Positions 1 through 7,280 of a stretch of 8,773 nucleotides of DNA are shown one piece after another (the first letter of the stretch is position 1; each line of letters begins with the position of its first letter). The position numbers and the translations under genes were made by a program. The notes beneath the pieces are model-generated. The model was not told the DNA's origin and did no database searches. It worked only from the letters and a program-made list of their open reading frames with translations. The DNA is from Candidatus Omnitrophota bacterium (GTDB taxonomy: Bacteria > Omnitrophota > Koll11 > Zapsychrales > Fredricksoniimonadaceae): the NCBI GenBank assembly GCA_023247595.1, contig JAHFGF010000063.1:1-8773 (forward strand), given 5' to 3'.

Positions 1-355
1 GGTTTATGAGGTGGATCTTAATTTAGAGGAAGTACCGGATTTTTTTCGCTCTGGCATGAATACTAATGTTGATTTTGTCGTTGAATTTAAGGAAAACGTA
101 TTATTGCTTCCGTTGGAAATGGTGCGCCAGCGTCAAGGAAAAGCATTTGTGTCGGTGCAGCAAGAAAATCAGAAAGAAGCCCAGGAGCGGGAGGTTGTGC
201 TTGGTATTGCCGATGATAAAGATGTCGAGATCGTTTCCGGTTTAAGCGAAGATGATAACGTTGTTATGAAAAGCAAAAAATATTCTGTTTCCAAGAAAAA
301 TGGCGGCACAAATCCATTCATGCCCAACCGAGGCGGAAGTACCCGCCGGCCTTAA
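1..355 (+). CDS. MacA/HlyD-type periplasmic adaptor of an efflux pump, 3' end only
   Basis: This is the C-terminal ~117 residues of a membrane-fusion/periplasmic adaptor protein; the 5' part lies off the left edge. The reading frame is open from base 2, and the stop TAA is at 353-355. The visible part fits the end of the beta-barrel domain and the membrane-proximal domain of the HlyD/RND-adaptor family: a 'RSGMNTNVDF' stretch (the usual 'pGM.a.v' turn), then a 'VLLLPLEMV' strand, then alternating short strands ending in 'VSGLSEDDNVV' (the usual 'v.sGL..Gd.VV' motif). The tail is Gly/Asn/Arg-rich and probably disordered. Adaptors of this family link an inner-membrane transporter to an outer-membrane channel. 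The gene ends one base before the MacB start, so the two proteins very likely form one pump. Family assignment is firm; the substrate cannot be read from this fragment. Confidence 0.85.
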   Translation, partial: VYEVDLNLEEVPDFFRSGMNTNVDFVVEFKENVLLLPLEMVRQRQGKAFVSVQQENQKEAQEREVVLGIADDKDVEIVSGLSEDDNVVMKSKKYSVSKKNGGTNPFMPNRGGSTRRP

Positions 356-356
356 T

Positions 357-2321
357 ATGATTGAACTAAAGAATATTGTAAAAACGTATCACATCGGGAC
401 CATTGAAGTGAAGGCGGTCCAGGATGTGTCGTTATTTATAGGCGCTGGTGAGTTTGTGGCCCTGATGGGTGCGTCGGGTTCGGGAAAGTCAACCCTTATG
501 CATCTGATGGGATTGCTCGACAGGCCTGATTCTGGCCAATATATTTTAAACGGCCAAGCAGTTGACGGTTTAAGCGATGATGACATGGCTTTTGTCCGTA
601 ACCAGATGATCGGATTTGTTTTTCAGCAGTTTCATTTGCTGCCTCGTTTGACAGCTTTGGATAATGCGGGCTTGCCGTTAATTTATTCCGGGCAAGCTAA
701 GGACGAATCCAAAGTTAGACAGAAGCTCAATGATGTGGGGCTTAATACCCGCGTCATGCATAGGCCTAATGAACTCTCCGGAGGCCAGCAGCAGAGGGTT
801 GCCATCGCCCGAGCTTTGGTCAATGATCCCGCAATTATTTTTGCCGATGAGCCGACGGGAAATTTGGACACGAAAAGTAAAGATGAGATTATGGGGATAC
901 TTAAAGGTTTGCATAGCCAAGGCAAAACCATTGTGATGGTCACCCATGAGCCGGAGATGGCGCGCTATGCTGGGCGTGTCATTCAGATGCGTGACGGAGT
1001 TGTGATCTCGGATCAAAAAAATAGTGATGCTTTGAAAAAATCTAAAGATGCGAAACATTCATACGCCGGCATTCCCAAACAGCATCCGTCCGCCTACGGA
1101 AATTTAAAAGTATTTGATTCAGCCCGCCAAGCCATTTCGGCTATGATCGCTCATAAGATGCGGTCATTTCTTTCCATATTGGGAATTCTCATCGGCGTTG
1201 GTGCTGTAATCGCCATGCTTGCGCTGGGTTCCGGCGCGCAAAAATCAGTTGAACAGCAGCTTTCTTCGTTGGGTTCTAATCTTTTAATTGTAAGGCCAGG
1301 GTCATCTAAGGTCGGCGGTATTGCCTTGCAAGCCGGTGCCGTGACGCGTTTAACTCTCCAGGATGTCGGGGCCATGGCGCAATTAACGGATCAGGTTAAA
1401 AACGTCAGCGGTTCGGTAACAGGACGGGCGCAGGTTGTTTATGGTAATAAAAATTGGAACACGCAATTAGAAGGCGTTGAAGTGCCGTATGAAGGTATGC
1501 GCGCATCGACTCCGACAACGGGCCGATTTTTTACTGCCGATGAATATAAAAAACGCGATAAGGTTGTTTTGTTAGGGACAACAGTGGCCCAAGAATTGTT
1601 TGGGGATGAAAATCCCGTCGGCCAAAGCATCAAAATTAATTTGATTAATTTTCGTGTCATCGGCGTGCTGCCTTCTAAAGGGGCTAACACATTCCGCGAC
1701 CAGGACGACACGATGATTGCTCCGTTGTCTACAGCCATGATGCGGGTGTTGGGAAAAGAATTTGTGGATTCCATTTATGTGGAAGTTGTTTCGCCTGAGA
1801 AAATTGATTCTACGCAGGAGGTTATCAGTAATCTTTTGATTAAGCGCCATCGCTTAAGAGGAGACGAGGCGAAGGATTCGTTTCAGATTCGTAATATGTC
1901 CGATGTTAAAGCGGCGTTGGCATCGACGACAAAAACCATGTCTTGGCTTTTGGGATCGATTGCGGCGATATCGCTTTTGGTCGGCGGTATCGGCATTATG
2001 AATATCATGCTTGTCTCTGTCAGCGAACGCACACGCGAAATAGGTTTGCGCAAAGCTATCGGCGCCACCCAGCGCGATATCATGGTTCAATTTTTAGTGG
2101 AAGCGGTTTTGATGTCGATCATCGGCGGTTTGGCAGGTGTTTTGTTGGGTGTTGGTGTGGCCGTATTGATTACTCTGCTGGCGGGATGGGCTGTTAAAGT
2201 ATCTATCTTTTCTGTTTTGCTGGCGACGATCTTTTCTCTGTTTGTGGGTCTCATCTTCGGACTTGGCCCGGCCTATAAAGCCTCGTTGTTAAATCCCATC
2301 GAAGCCTTGCGGTATGAATAA
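357..2321 (+). CDS. macB: MacB-type ABC transporter (ATPase fused to FtsX-like permease)
   Basis: This is the inner-membrane ATP-driven component of a MacAB-like tripartite pump, a mechanotransmission-type ABC transporter acting on periplasmic substrates. The 654-residue length matches MacB. The N-terminal ATPase domain (about 1-220) has Walker A GASGSGKST at 38-46, the Q-loop glutamine at Q90, signature LSGGQ at 140-144, Walker B IIFADE at 160-165 and the switch histidine H197. A linker leads to TM1 (about 269-290). A large periplasmic domain follows (about 291-525), then three more helices in an FtsX-like block that starts near 528 and includes the conserved 'SERTREIGLRKAIGA' coupling segment. 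The C-terminus 'NPIEALRYE' is typical. The frame is open upstream to 300, but I chose the ATG at 357 because 'MIELKNIVKTY' is the usual family start and it lies one base after the adaptor stop. The Shine-Dalgarno is poor, so translation is probably coupled. Macrolide export is not implied: MacB homologues carry peptides, lipids or siderophores too. Confidence 0.93.
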   Translation: MIELKNIVKTYHIGTIEVKAVQDVSLFIGAGEFVALMGASGSGKSTLMHLMGLLDRPDSGQYILNGQAVDGLSDDDMAFVRNQMIGFVFQQFHLLPRLTALDNAGLPLIYSGQAKDESKVRQKLNDVGLNTRVMHRPNELSGGQQQRVAIARALVNDPAIIFADEPTGNLDTKSKDEIMGILKGLHSQGKTIVMVTHEPEMARYAGRVIQMRDGVVISDQKNSDALKKSKDAKHSYAGIPKQHPSAYGNLKVFDSARQAISAMIAHKMRSFLSILGILIGVGAVIAMLALGSGAQKSVEQQLSSLGSNLLIVRPGSSKVGGIALQAGAVTRLTLQDVGAMAQLTDQVKNVSGSVTGRAQVVYGNKNWNTQLEGVEVPYEGMRASTPTTGRFFTADEYKKRDKVVLLGTTVAQELFGDENPVGQSIKINLINFRVIGVLPSKGANTFRDQDDTMIAPLSTAMMRVLGKEFVDSIYVEVVSPEKIDSTQEVISNLLIKRHRLRGDEAKDSFQIRNMSDVKAALASTTKTMSWLLGSIAAISLLVGGIGIMNIMLVSVSERTREIGLRKAIGATQRDIMVQFLVEAVLMSIIGGLAGVLLGVGVAVLITLLAGWAVKVSIFSVLLATIFSLFVGLIFGLGPAYKASLLNPIEALRYE

Positions 2322-2351
2322 AACCGATTCATAGGTTCCTCGGTAATGCTG

Positions 2352-2379
2352 TTGCTCAAGGTGTTTTTATCGGTATAAT
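2352..2379 (+). promoter_or_regulatory. Predicted sigma70-type promoter before the methyltransferase
   Basis: A perfect TATAAT -10 box lies at 2374-2379, with TTGCTC as a -35-like box at 2352-2357 and a 16-base spacer. Transcription would start near 2386 and leave a leader of about 37 bases before the methyltransferase ATG. This splits the methyltransferase and OsmC genes from the upstream efflux genes, which fits the 101-base gap at 2322-2422. The prediction rests on consensus match only. Confidence 0.5.
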
Positions 2380-2422
2380 GAATCATTTTCGACATCGCGA
2401 ATAACTTTTAAATAGCAAAGAT

Positions 2423-3076
2423 ATGAATTTACCTCAGGATAAAGACTGGAATCGTTTTTGGAACAGGCCTGGTTCCAAACAATTCAGCCAAATCAGCTGG
2501 TCCAAGCGCAGGATTTTAAATGTTTTGCAGCCTTATGCTGTTCGGAAAAAATTAGCGCTGGATGCCGGTTGCGGCAGCGGTTTTTTTTCCCGGTATTTTT
2601 GTGACCAAGGCATGGAAACTTTGGCAGCTGATTATTCCCAAAGCGCTTTGGATATGGCCCAAACGGTTACGGACGGCCAATGCCGGTTATTAAAAGCGGA
2701 TTTCTTAAATGAGCGGCTGGATGAACAGTTAAAAAGCCGTTTTGATTTGATTTTTTCCGACGGATTACTTGAACATTTTACAGCTCAACAGCAGGATGCC
2801 ATTATCCGGAATTGGACATCGGTTTTGTCTGAGCGCGGTGTCATGGTGACCTTTGTGCCGAACCGGTTTTCCCCGTGGGAATTAATCCGGCCTTTGTATA
2901 TGCCGGGGATTGAAGAGACGCCTTTTATTCTTAAAGAATTAGTCGATGTGCATGCGCGCAATGGTTTAAAGATTATTGCTAAAGGCGGGGTTAACACGCT
3001 GCCGTTTAGGTTTTCGCCTGATCCTTGGATGGGATCGTTATTCGGAATGCTTTTGTATGTGGTTGCTAAAAAATAA
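2423..3076 (+). CDS. Class I SAM-dependent methyltransferase, substrate unknown
   Basis: This 217-residue protein has the Rossmann-type SAM-binding core. Motif I is LDAGCGSG at 46-53. The acidic residue closing strand beta-2 is D70 (in 'TLAADYS'), and the 'KADF' aspartate at D93 fits the position that contacts the adenine. Strand beta-4 is 'FDLIFSDGLLEHF' at 107-119. This pattern is that of the Methyltransf_11/25-like (UbiE/BioC-like) group. The C-terminal third (about 145-215) holds 'PNRFSPWELIRPLYMPGIEE', probably a lid or substrate cap. There is no signal peptide, so it is cytoplasmic. No clear Shine-Dalgarno precedes the ATG; the sequence before it is A/T-rich. The OsmC gene follows after 12 bases, so the two are probably co-transcribed. 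Small-molecule or lipid substrates are most likely for this group, but the sequence does not specify one. Confidence 0.85.
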   Translation: MNLPQDKDWNRFWNRPGSKQFSQISWSKRRILNVLQPYAVRKKLALDAGCGSGFFSRYFCDQGMETLAADYSQSALDMAQTVTDGQCRLLKADFLNERLDEQLKSRFDLIFSDGLLEHFTAQQQDAIIRNWTSVLSERGVMVTFVPNRFSPWELIRPLYMPGIEETPFILKELVDVHARNGLKIIAKGGVNTLPFRFSPDPWMGSLFGMLLYVVAKK

Positions 3077-3088
3077 AGGAGAATAGGG

Positions 3089-3499
3089 ATGGTTAAGATA
3101 TCGATGGTCTATGAAGGAAATTTGCGCTGCCGTTTGAAGCACGGTCCGTCAGGCAGTGAAATCCTGACTGATGCGCCTGTTGATAATCAGGGCAAAGGCG
3201 AGGCGTTTTCTCCGACGGATTTAGTCGCGGCCGCGCTTGGTTCCTGCATGCTAACGGTGATGGGAATTGCCGCGCGCAAGAATGGTATTCAATTGGAAGG
3301 GGCAAAGGTGGATGTCAATAAGGAGATGGTGGTCGACCCCATCCGCCGTATCGGAAAAATTACTGTCCATATTCAAATGCCCAAAGGCATTGACCCTGCC
3401 AAGCGCGAACTTTTAGAAACCGCTGCCCATAGCTGTCCTGTTCACAAAAGTCTCGGTCCTCAAGTTAATATTCAAATTGATTTTCAATATCCGGATTGA
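3089..3499 (+). CDS. OsmC/Ohr-family protein (thiol peroxidase-like)
   Basis: This 136-residue protein has the OsmC fold. Two cysteines sit in the family's characteristic places: C53 in 'ALGSCMLTV', at the start of the long central helix, and C116 in 'AHSCPVHKSL'. In characterised OsmC and Ohr proteins these residues reduce organic hydroperoxides or other peroxides at a dimer interface. The 'FSPTDLVAAALGSC' lead-in is strongly typical. The protein is cytoplasmic, with no signal peptide. The 'CPVHKSL' ending resembles the general OsmC/YhfA-like subgroups more than classical Ohr, so the peroxide substrate is open. The start is well supported: AGGAG lies at 3077-3081, seven bases before the ATG and directly after the methyltransferase stop. 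This is the strongest ribosome-binding site placed at a canonical start codon in the window. Confidence 0.9.
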   Translation: MVKISMVYEGNLRCRLKHGPSGSEILTDAPVDNQGKGEAFSPTDLVAAALGSCMLTVMGIAARKNGIQLEGAKVDVNKEMVVDPIRRIGKITVHIQMPKGIDPAKRELLETAAHSCPVHKSLGPQVNIQIDFQYPD

Positions 3500-3548
3500 C
3501 CTGCTTCGAGCGCCAGAGATAGAGAAATGTTTTTCAAATATTCGGGAA

Positions 3549-3588
3549 ATCACATGTCCGTGTAAGGGGGATGTGATAATATATTTTT
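3549..3588 (+). promoter_or_regulatory. Palindrome overlapping an extended -10 box upstream of the cell-wall operon
   Basis: ATCACAT at 3549-3555 is repeated as its exact reverse complement ATGTGAT at 3571-3577. The stem can extend inward past one G-G mismatch through T-G, C-G and C-G pairs (3557-3559 with 3567-3569), leaving a loop of about seven bases. The right arm runs into TGTGATAAT at 3572-3580, an extended -10 element (TG-N-GATAAT). A run of five T follows at 3584-3588. Two readings are possible: an operator over the promoter of the gene at 3619, or a weak intrinsic terminator for the OsmC unit with the T run starting six bases after the stem. Transcription from this -10 would begin near 3587. 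Confidence 0.4.
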
Positions 3589-3618
3589 AAAATTCCGTTC
3601 AAACCATTTCGTTATGCC

Positions 3619-4029
3619 ATGGATATTAAAACCATAATTTTATGTGAAAGCGCGACCCGGCATTCCGACGGCACTTTTTCACTTTTGCGCGGCGGCATTG
3701 ATAATTGGGTGGCACAGCAGTTTCCCGTTACGATTTCCTTCACCTTTGTTATAACCGTTGAATTGCCTCTCTCCGAGGCCAACGAACAGCACACGGCCGG
3801 TTTGGACATCATTGATGAAGACGGCACTCGTCTCGTTCCACAGGCCAAGATTCAGTTTGCCGCCTCAAAAGTTCCGCATGTGGTTAATTTCAAAAATAAT
3901 ATTATGGGAACAATCAATCTGACCGTGCCCAAACCTGGACGGCACAGCCTAAATGTCGCGGTGGACGGCACGCCGTTAGCCTCTTATGAATTTTTGGTTG
4001 TCAAAGCGGCAGAGCAGGGGCAGGCATGA
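3619..4029 (+). CDS. Small uncharacterised protein, DUF6941-like
   Basis: I do not recognise a function. The 136-residue protein has no signal peptide and no membrane segment. It opens with 'IKTIILCESATRHSDGTFSLLRGGIDN' (residues 3-29 region), a pattern I associate with short bacterial DUF6941-like proteins ('lcD.a....gk..ilGg.d'); that match is from memory and tentative. The rest alternates short hydrophobic strands (about 38-48, 76-81, 87-92, 98-103, 109-114, 122-128) with polar turns, which suggests an all-beta, possibly Ig-like sandwich. There is one cysteine, C9. The start ATG lacks a Shine-Dalgarno; the ATG five bases upstream is in another frame. Its stop overlaps the start of the endopeptidase gene as ATGA, so the two are translationally coupled. 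It is probably a cytoplasmic protein belonging to the cell-wall operon. Confidence 0.7.
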   Translation: MDIKTIILCESATRHSDGTFSLLRGGIDNWVAQQFPVTISFTFVITVELPLSEANEQHTAGLDIIDEDGTRLVPQAKIQFAASKVPHVVNFKNNIMGTINLTVPKPGRHSLNVAVDGTPLASYEFLVVKAAEQGQA

Positions 4030-5399
4030 GACAGCAGGGATGCGTACTCCTTGGGGTGGTATGTTTCTTTTTAATGACGATTAACTCCTTTGCGGATGAA
4101 CAGCTGACCTATCGTGCCCCGACGATGCTGGAGGGGATAACTCCTGCTATGCAAAGACCGGGTTTTTGGATTGAACGTCATCCGTCTCCTGATGTTTTAA
4201 TAATGGCGGTTGATGCCATCACAGCATTGAACCAACGCATCCGTGAAAAATTTAAAACGGTCAAAGACTTAACAAGTCTCCCTGAAAATTTCTCCGGCGA
4301 TGACCTTAGCCGGGAACTTCACCAGACTGTTGAAGATCTCAAGAAGAAGAATTATTTTACCGTCCAGGGTGAACCGGTTTCGGATTTGGTTTATCAGGAA
4401 TTAACCAGCAATCTGAATTTAACTTCTCTGCCCAGCGTCATTGAACCTCAATTTGGATTTGTCCTGCAGTATACCCCGCAAAGATTCTTAGCGACCACGG
4501 AAGGTTTTTATGAAGCGCCTGGGGATTATGATTTTGATTATCTGCAGAATAACGCGTTAGAAATAGCTGACCCCGTTGTTATCCTCCACAAAAGTTTTGA
4601 TGGCCAATGGTTTTATACTTTAGGGCCGTCGAGTGACGGATGGGTGATGGCCAAAGATATTGTGCTTTGCGCGCTTAAAGATATCCAGGAGTATTCTTCG
4701 TACACATCTTGGTCGGTTGTAACCGCTGGCAAAGCGGATATTTTTTTGGATACTAAATTGACTCAGTTTGACCAATCGGTGCAGATGGGCGCGCGTTTTC
4801 CTCGGGAGAAAAAACAAGAAACGCCTGGGGTGGTTGCTGTGAAAGTTCCTTCCATGCGTAGCGACGGGCGCTTTGCGTTTAAAACTATGTATCTGGACAA
4901 AAACGATGTCAACGATGGATTCCTGCCATACACCGCGCGGACCATAATTAAACAAGCGTTCAAACTTTTAAATGAACCCTACGGATGGGGCGGCATGTAT
5001 GGCGAGCAAGATTGTTCGCGCTTTCTGCAGGAGATTTTTTCAACCGTTGGCATTGATTTGCCGCGGGATTCCAAAGATCAGGCCAAGGTGGGGACGGCTT
5101 TAGTTACGTTTGACCCCATGACTCCGGCGCAAACTGAAATTCAAAAGAAAGAATTTTTTATTAAGTCCAAGGACGGTGTCTTAATCCTCACGCTAAAGGG
5201 GCATATCATGCTTTATCTGGGGGAAGTGGACCAAAAACCTTTTGCGATTCACAGTGTCTGGGCCTACCGGGAACCTTTCGACGGCGACGATAGAATTCGT
5301 GTGATCAACCATGTAACTGTCTCGGGTTTAGACTTGGGTGAAGGTTCGAAAAAAGGCTCGCTATTAAAAAGATTGACCGGTGTCAGGATGTTTAACTGA
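4026..5399 (+). CDS. Secreted NlpC/P60 peptidoglycan endopeptidase with SH3b domains
   Basis: This is probably a cysteine peptidase that cuts the gamma-D-Glu to diamino-acid bond in peptidoglycan stem peptides. The 457 residues start with a Sec signal: a short charged end, a hydrophobic core at about 6-19 and a signal-peptidase I site after S-F-A (A23). Residues about 30-150 match the helical N-terminal NlpC/P60-associated domain. About 150-300 hold two SH3b-like domains; 'GQWFYTLGPSSDGWVMAKDI' and 'FLPYTARTIIKQAF' are typical. The C-terminal NlpC/P60 domain has 'PYGWGG' at 318-323, catalytic C330 in 'QDCSRF', H393 in 'KGHIMLYLG', and H409 as the probable third residue. This N-SH3b1-SH3b2-NlpC order is the known YkfC-like/DVU_0896-like architecture. 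The start overlaps the upstream stop (ATGA), with AGGGG five bases before it. The next gene encodes a dipeptide epimerase, which supports a murein-peptide role. Cleavage specificity is inferred from the family. Confidence 0.9.
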   Translation: MRQQGCVLLGVVCFFLMTINSFADEQLTYRAPTMLEGITPAMQRPGFWIERHPSPDVLIMAVDAITALNQRIREKFKTVKDLTSLPENFSGDDLSRELHQTVEDLKKKNYFTVQGEPVSDLVYQELTSNLNLTSLPSVIEPQFGFVLQYTPQRFLATTEGFYEAPGDYDFDYLQNNALEIADPVVILHKSFDGQWFYTLGPSSDGWVMAKDIVLCALKDIQEYSSYTSWSVVTAGKADIFLDTKLTQFDQSVQMGARFPREKKQETPGVVAVKVPSMRSDGRFAFKTMYLDKNDVNDGFLPYTARTIIKQAFKLLNEPYGWGGMYGEQDCSRFLQEIFSTVGIDLPRDSKDQAKVGTALVTFDPMTPAQTEIQKKEFFIKSKDGVLILTLKGHIMLYLGEVDQKPFAIHSVWAYREPFDGDDRIRVINHVTVSGLDLGEGSKKGSLLKRLTGVRMFN

Positions 5400-6460
5400 T
5401 GATTATCAAGAATGTCAAAGTATCCCCGTTACGCGCTGAATTATCCCAGCCTTTTCGTACTGCCTTAGGCGATCACAATTCACTGGAAAATATTTTATTG
5501 GCGCTGACCTTGTCGGACGGAACAACCGGTTACGGAGAGGCCGCGGTCGCGACCCATATTACGGGTGAGACGCTTGATGACACGCGCAAAAATTTAGAGC
5601 GCGTGGGGAAAAGTTTGGTCGGGCGTAACGCTTATGACTATCTGAATTTGTCAGCCGAACTGCATGACCGGTTGCTCACAAACGCGTGCGCGCTCGCAGC
5701 CATTGAAACAGCTTTAATAGACGCGTTAACCCGCAGTTGGAAAATTCCGTTATGGCGGTTTTTTGGCGCTAAAGCCTGTCGATTGTCGTCGGATATCACC
5801 ATCGTGATCGCGGATTTGGCAGAAACAGAAAACACAGTTAAGAACTATTACCGTCAGGGTTTCCGCGCGTTTAAAGTTAAGATTGGCCGCGATGAAGATT
5901 TGGACATCAAACGCGTGATTGCTGTCCGCAGGCTTGCCCCGCGGGCCGCAATCTATTTGGACGCTAACCAGGGGTATAACGCAACGCAAACCTTACGGTT
6001 TTTAAAGTCTATCGCCCGCCATGGCGTCAAACCTCAGCTGATTGAACAGCCGGTTGCCCGTGAAGACAGGGAGGGTTTATTAAAGGTCGCGAGAGAAACC
6101 AAAATTCCCGTCTGCGCCGATGAAAGCGCGCGTTCGTTGACGGAAGTCCTTTCGATCATCAAGGAAAAATCAGCGCAGGTCATTAATATCAAATTAATGA
6201 AAACCGGAATTTTTGAATCCCGGGAAATCGCATTAGCTGCCCGGGTCAGAGGTGTGAAGCTTATGATCGGCGGGATGATGGAAACGTCGCTGGCCATGAC
6301 CGCCTCCGCGCATATGGCCTGCGGGCTGGGATGTTTTGATTATATCGATTTGGATACGCCTTTTTTTATTAAGGGCGCGGTTGCGAAAAATCATTTCCTG
6401 AGCCAGCGCGGTATCTATGATTTGAAAAATGCTAAAGCGGGTATCGGGATAAACATATGA
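5399..6460 (+). CDS. ykfB: Dipeptide epimerase, L-Ala-D/L-Glu type (enolase superfamily)
   Basis: This 353-residue enzyme of the muconate-lactonizing/mandelate racemase group of enolases should epimerise the second residue of a dipeptide, classically L-Ala-D-Glu to L-Ala-L-Glu, so that murein dipeptides can be degraded. Acid/base lysines are K161 of the K159-V-K161 motif and K265 in 'NIKLMKTG'. The magnesium ligands are D188 ('LDANQGY'), E216 ('IEQP') and D241 ('ADES'). The D317-L-D319 pair matches the aspartates that bind the substrate ammonium group in characterised Ala-Glu epimerases. There is no signal peptide, so it acts in the cytoplasm. The loop near residue 24 has glycine where B. subtilis YkfB, as I recall it, has a glutamate-binding arginine; the Thermotoga enzyme also lacks that arginine. 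Specificity is therefore likely but not proven, and another dipeptide is possible. The ATG overlaps the endopeptidase stop (TGATG). Confidence 0.9.
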   Translation: MIIKNVKVSPLRAELSQPFRTALGDHNSLENILLALTLSDGTTGYGEAAVATHITGETLDDTRKNLERVGKSLVGRNAYDYLNLSAELHDRLLTNACALAAIETALIDALTRSWKIPLWRFFGAKACRLSSDITIVIADLAETENTVKNYYRQGFRAFKVKIGRDEDLDIKRVIAVRRLAPRAAIYLDANQGYNATQTLRFLKSIARHGVKPQLIEQPVAREDREGLLKVARETKIPVCADESARSLTEVLSIIKEKSAQVINIKLMKTGIFESREIALAARVRGVKLMIGGMMETSLAMTASAHMACGLGCFDYIDLDTPFFIKGAVAKNHFLSQRGIYDLKNAKAGIGINI

Positions 6461-7275
6461 CGCGGCGGGATTTTTTTCGCTGGGGTGTTCGCGGTCTTGT
6501 TGCGGTTCTTACGGCAGATGCCTATTTTTTAGAACCTAAATTGATTCGATTTAAGGAATTCGATTTTATGGCGCGGGAAAATGCCGCGACGCCGATAAAG
6601 ATCATCCAGTTGTCTGATCTGCATCTTCGTGAAATTGATGATGTGTTGCATAAGCTTGCCCGAAGGGTCAATGAACTAAAACCGGATTTGATCTGTTTTA
6701 CGGGGGATGCCATCGACAATGCCCGTTATTTGTCTCTCTTAGACCGCTATCTAGATTTGTTTGATCGCGATATCACGAAAATTGCTATTTTAGGAAATTG
6801 GGAATATTGGGGCAGAGTTAATATTTCTGAACTCGGCTCTATTTATAAGCAGCACGGTTGTCAGCTTTTAATTAATGACTGCTGTTTACTTTTTGTTAAA
6901 AATAAAACTATCTTGATTACCGGAGTTGATGATTTTATTGGGGGAAATCCGGATATTAAGACTGCTTTACAGAATTTTCGGGATAATGATTTTCATTTGG
7001 TTTTAAATCATTGTCCTCAACTCAATGATTTTATTATTCGTGAAAAAGAGGGACATCCCCAGATGGATTTGATTCTTTCCGGACATACGCACGGAGGTCA
7101 AATTAATCTATTAGGTTTTATTCCAATTTTGCCACCGGGAAGCGGGAAATATATCAAAGGATGGTATAAGGAATCGCAACCTCCGGTGTATGTTTCTCCC
7201 GGCATTGGAACAAGCTTAATTCCGTTTCGATTGGGATGCCGGCCTGAAGCGACGGTTTTTAATATCAATGTTTAA
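6457..7275 (+). CDS. Tat-exported YkuE-like metallophosphoesterase
   Basis: This is a calcineurin-like phosphoesterase of 272 residues. The N-terminus 'TRRDFFRWG' followed by an apolar stretch (about 11-24) is a twin-arginine signal or anchor, and the 'YFLEP' that follows is typical of the YkuE/YaeI group. Metal-site motifs appear in order: D54-x-H56 ('LSDLH'), G83-D84, GNWE at 113-116, H185 ('LNHCP') and G209-H-T-H212-GGQ. The usual GNH(D/E) histidine is replaced by W115. Relatives include B. subtilis YkuE (Tat substrate, cell wall) and chlamydial LpxG (UDP-diacylglucosamine hydrolase), so a lipid-linked or nucleotide-sugar substrate at the membrane is plausible but not shown. It overlaps the epimerase stop (ATGA) and so belongs to the operon. 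Its middle part is far more AT-rich than the epimerase gene before it. Confidence 0.88.
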   Translation: MTRRDFFRWGVRGLVAVLTADAYFLEPKLIRFKEFDFMARENAATPIKIIQLSDLHLREIDDVLHKLARRVNELKPDLICFTGDAIDNARYLSLLDRYLDLFDRDITKIAILGNWEYWGRVNISELGSIYKQHGCQLLINDCCLLFVKNKTILITGVDDFIGGNPDIKTALQNFRDNDFHLVLNHCPQLNDFIIREKEGHPQMDLILSGHTHGGQINLLGFIPILPPGSGKYIKGWYKESQPPVYVSPGIGTSLIPFRLGCRPEATVFNINV

Positions 7276-7280
7276 AATAT

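Noticed and set aside
300..356. Upstream extension of the MacB frame to an ATG at 300
   Set aside because: The 19 extra residues overlap the adaptor coding region, have no family similarity and precede a standard MacB start ('MIELKNIVKTY').
678..1058. Long minus-strand open frames within the MacB, endopeptidase and epimerase genes
   Set aside because: They lie antisense to clearly conserved coding regions, have low-complexity or unrecognisable products, and lack ribosome-binding sites.
2323..2344. Inverted repeat ACCGA / TCGGT after MacB as a terminator
   Set aside because: The stem is only five pairs with a 12-base loop, and no T run follows, so it is not a credible intrinsic terminator.
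3549..3577. CRP-type binding site
   Set aside because: The half-sites are in the opposite order (TCACA then TGTGA) and too far apart for the TGTGA-N6-TCACA consensus.
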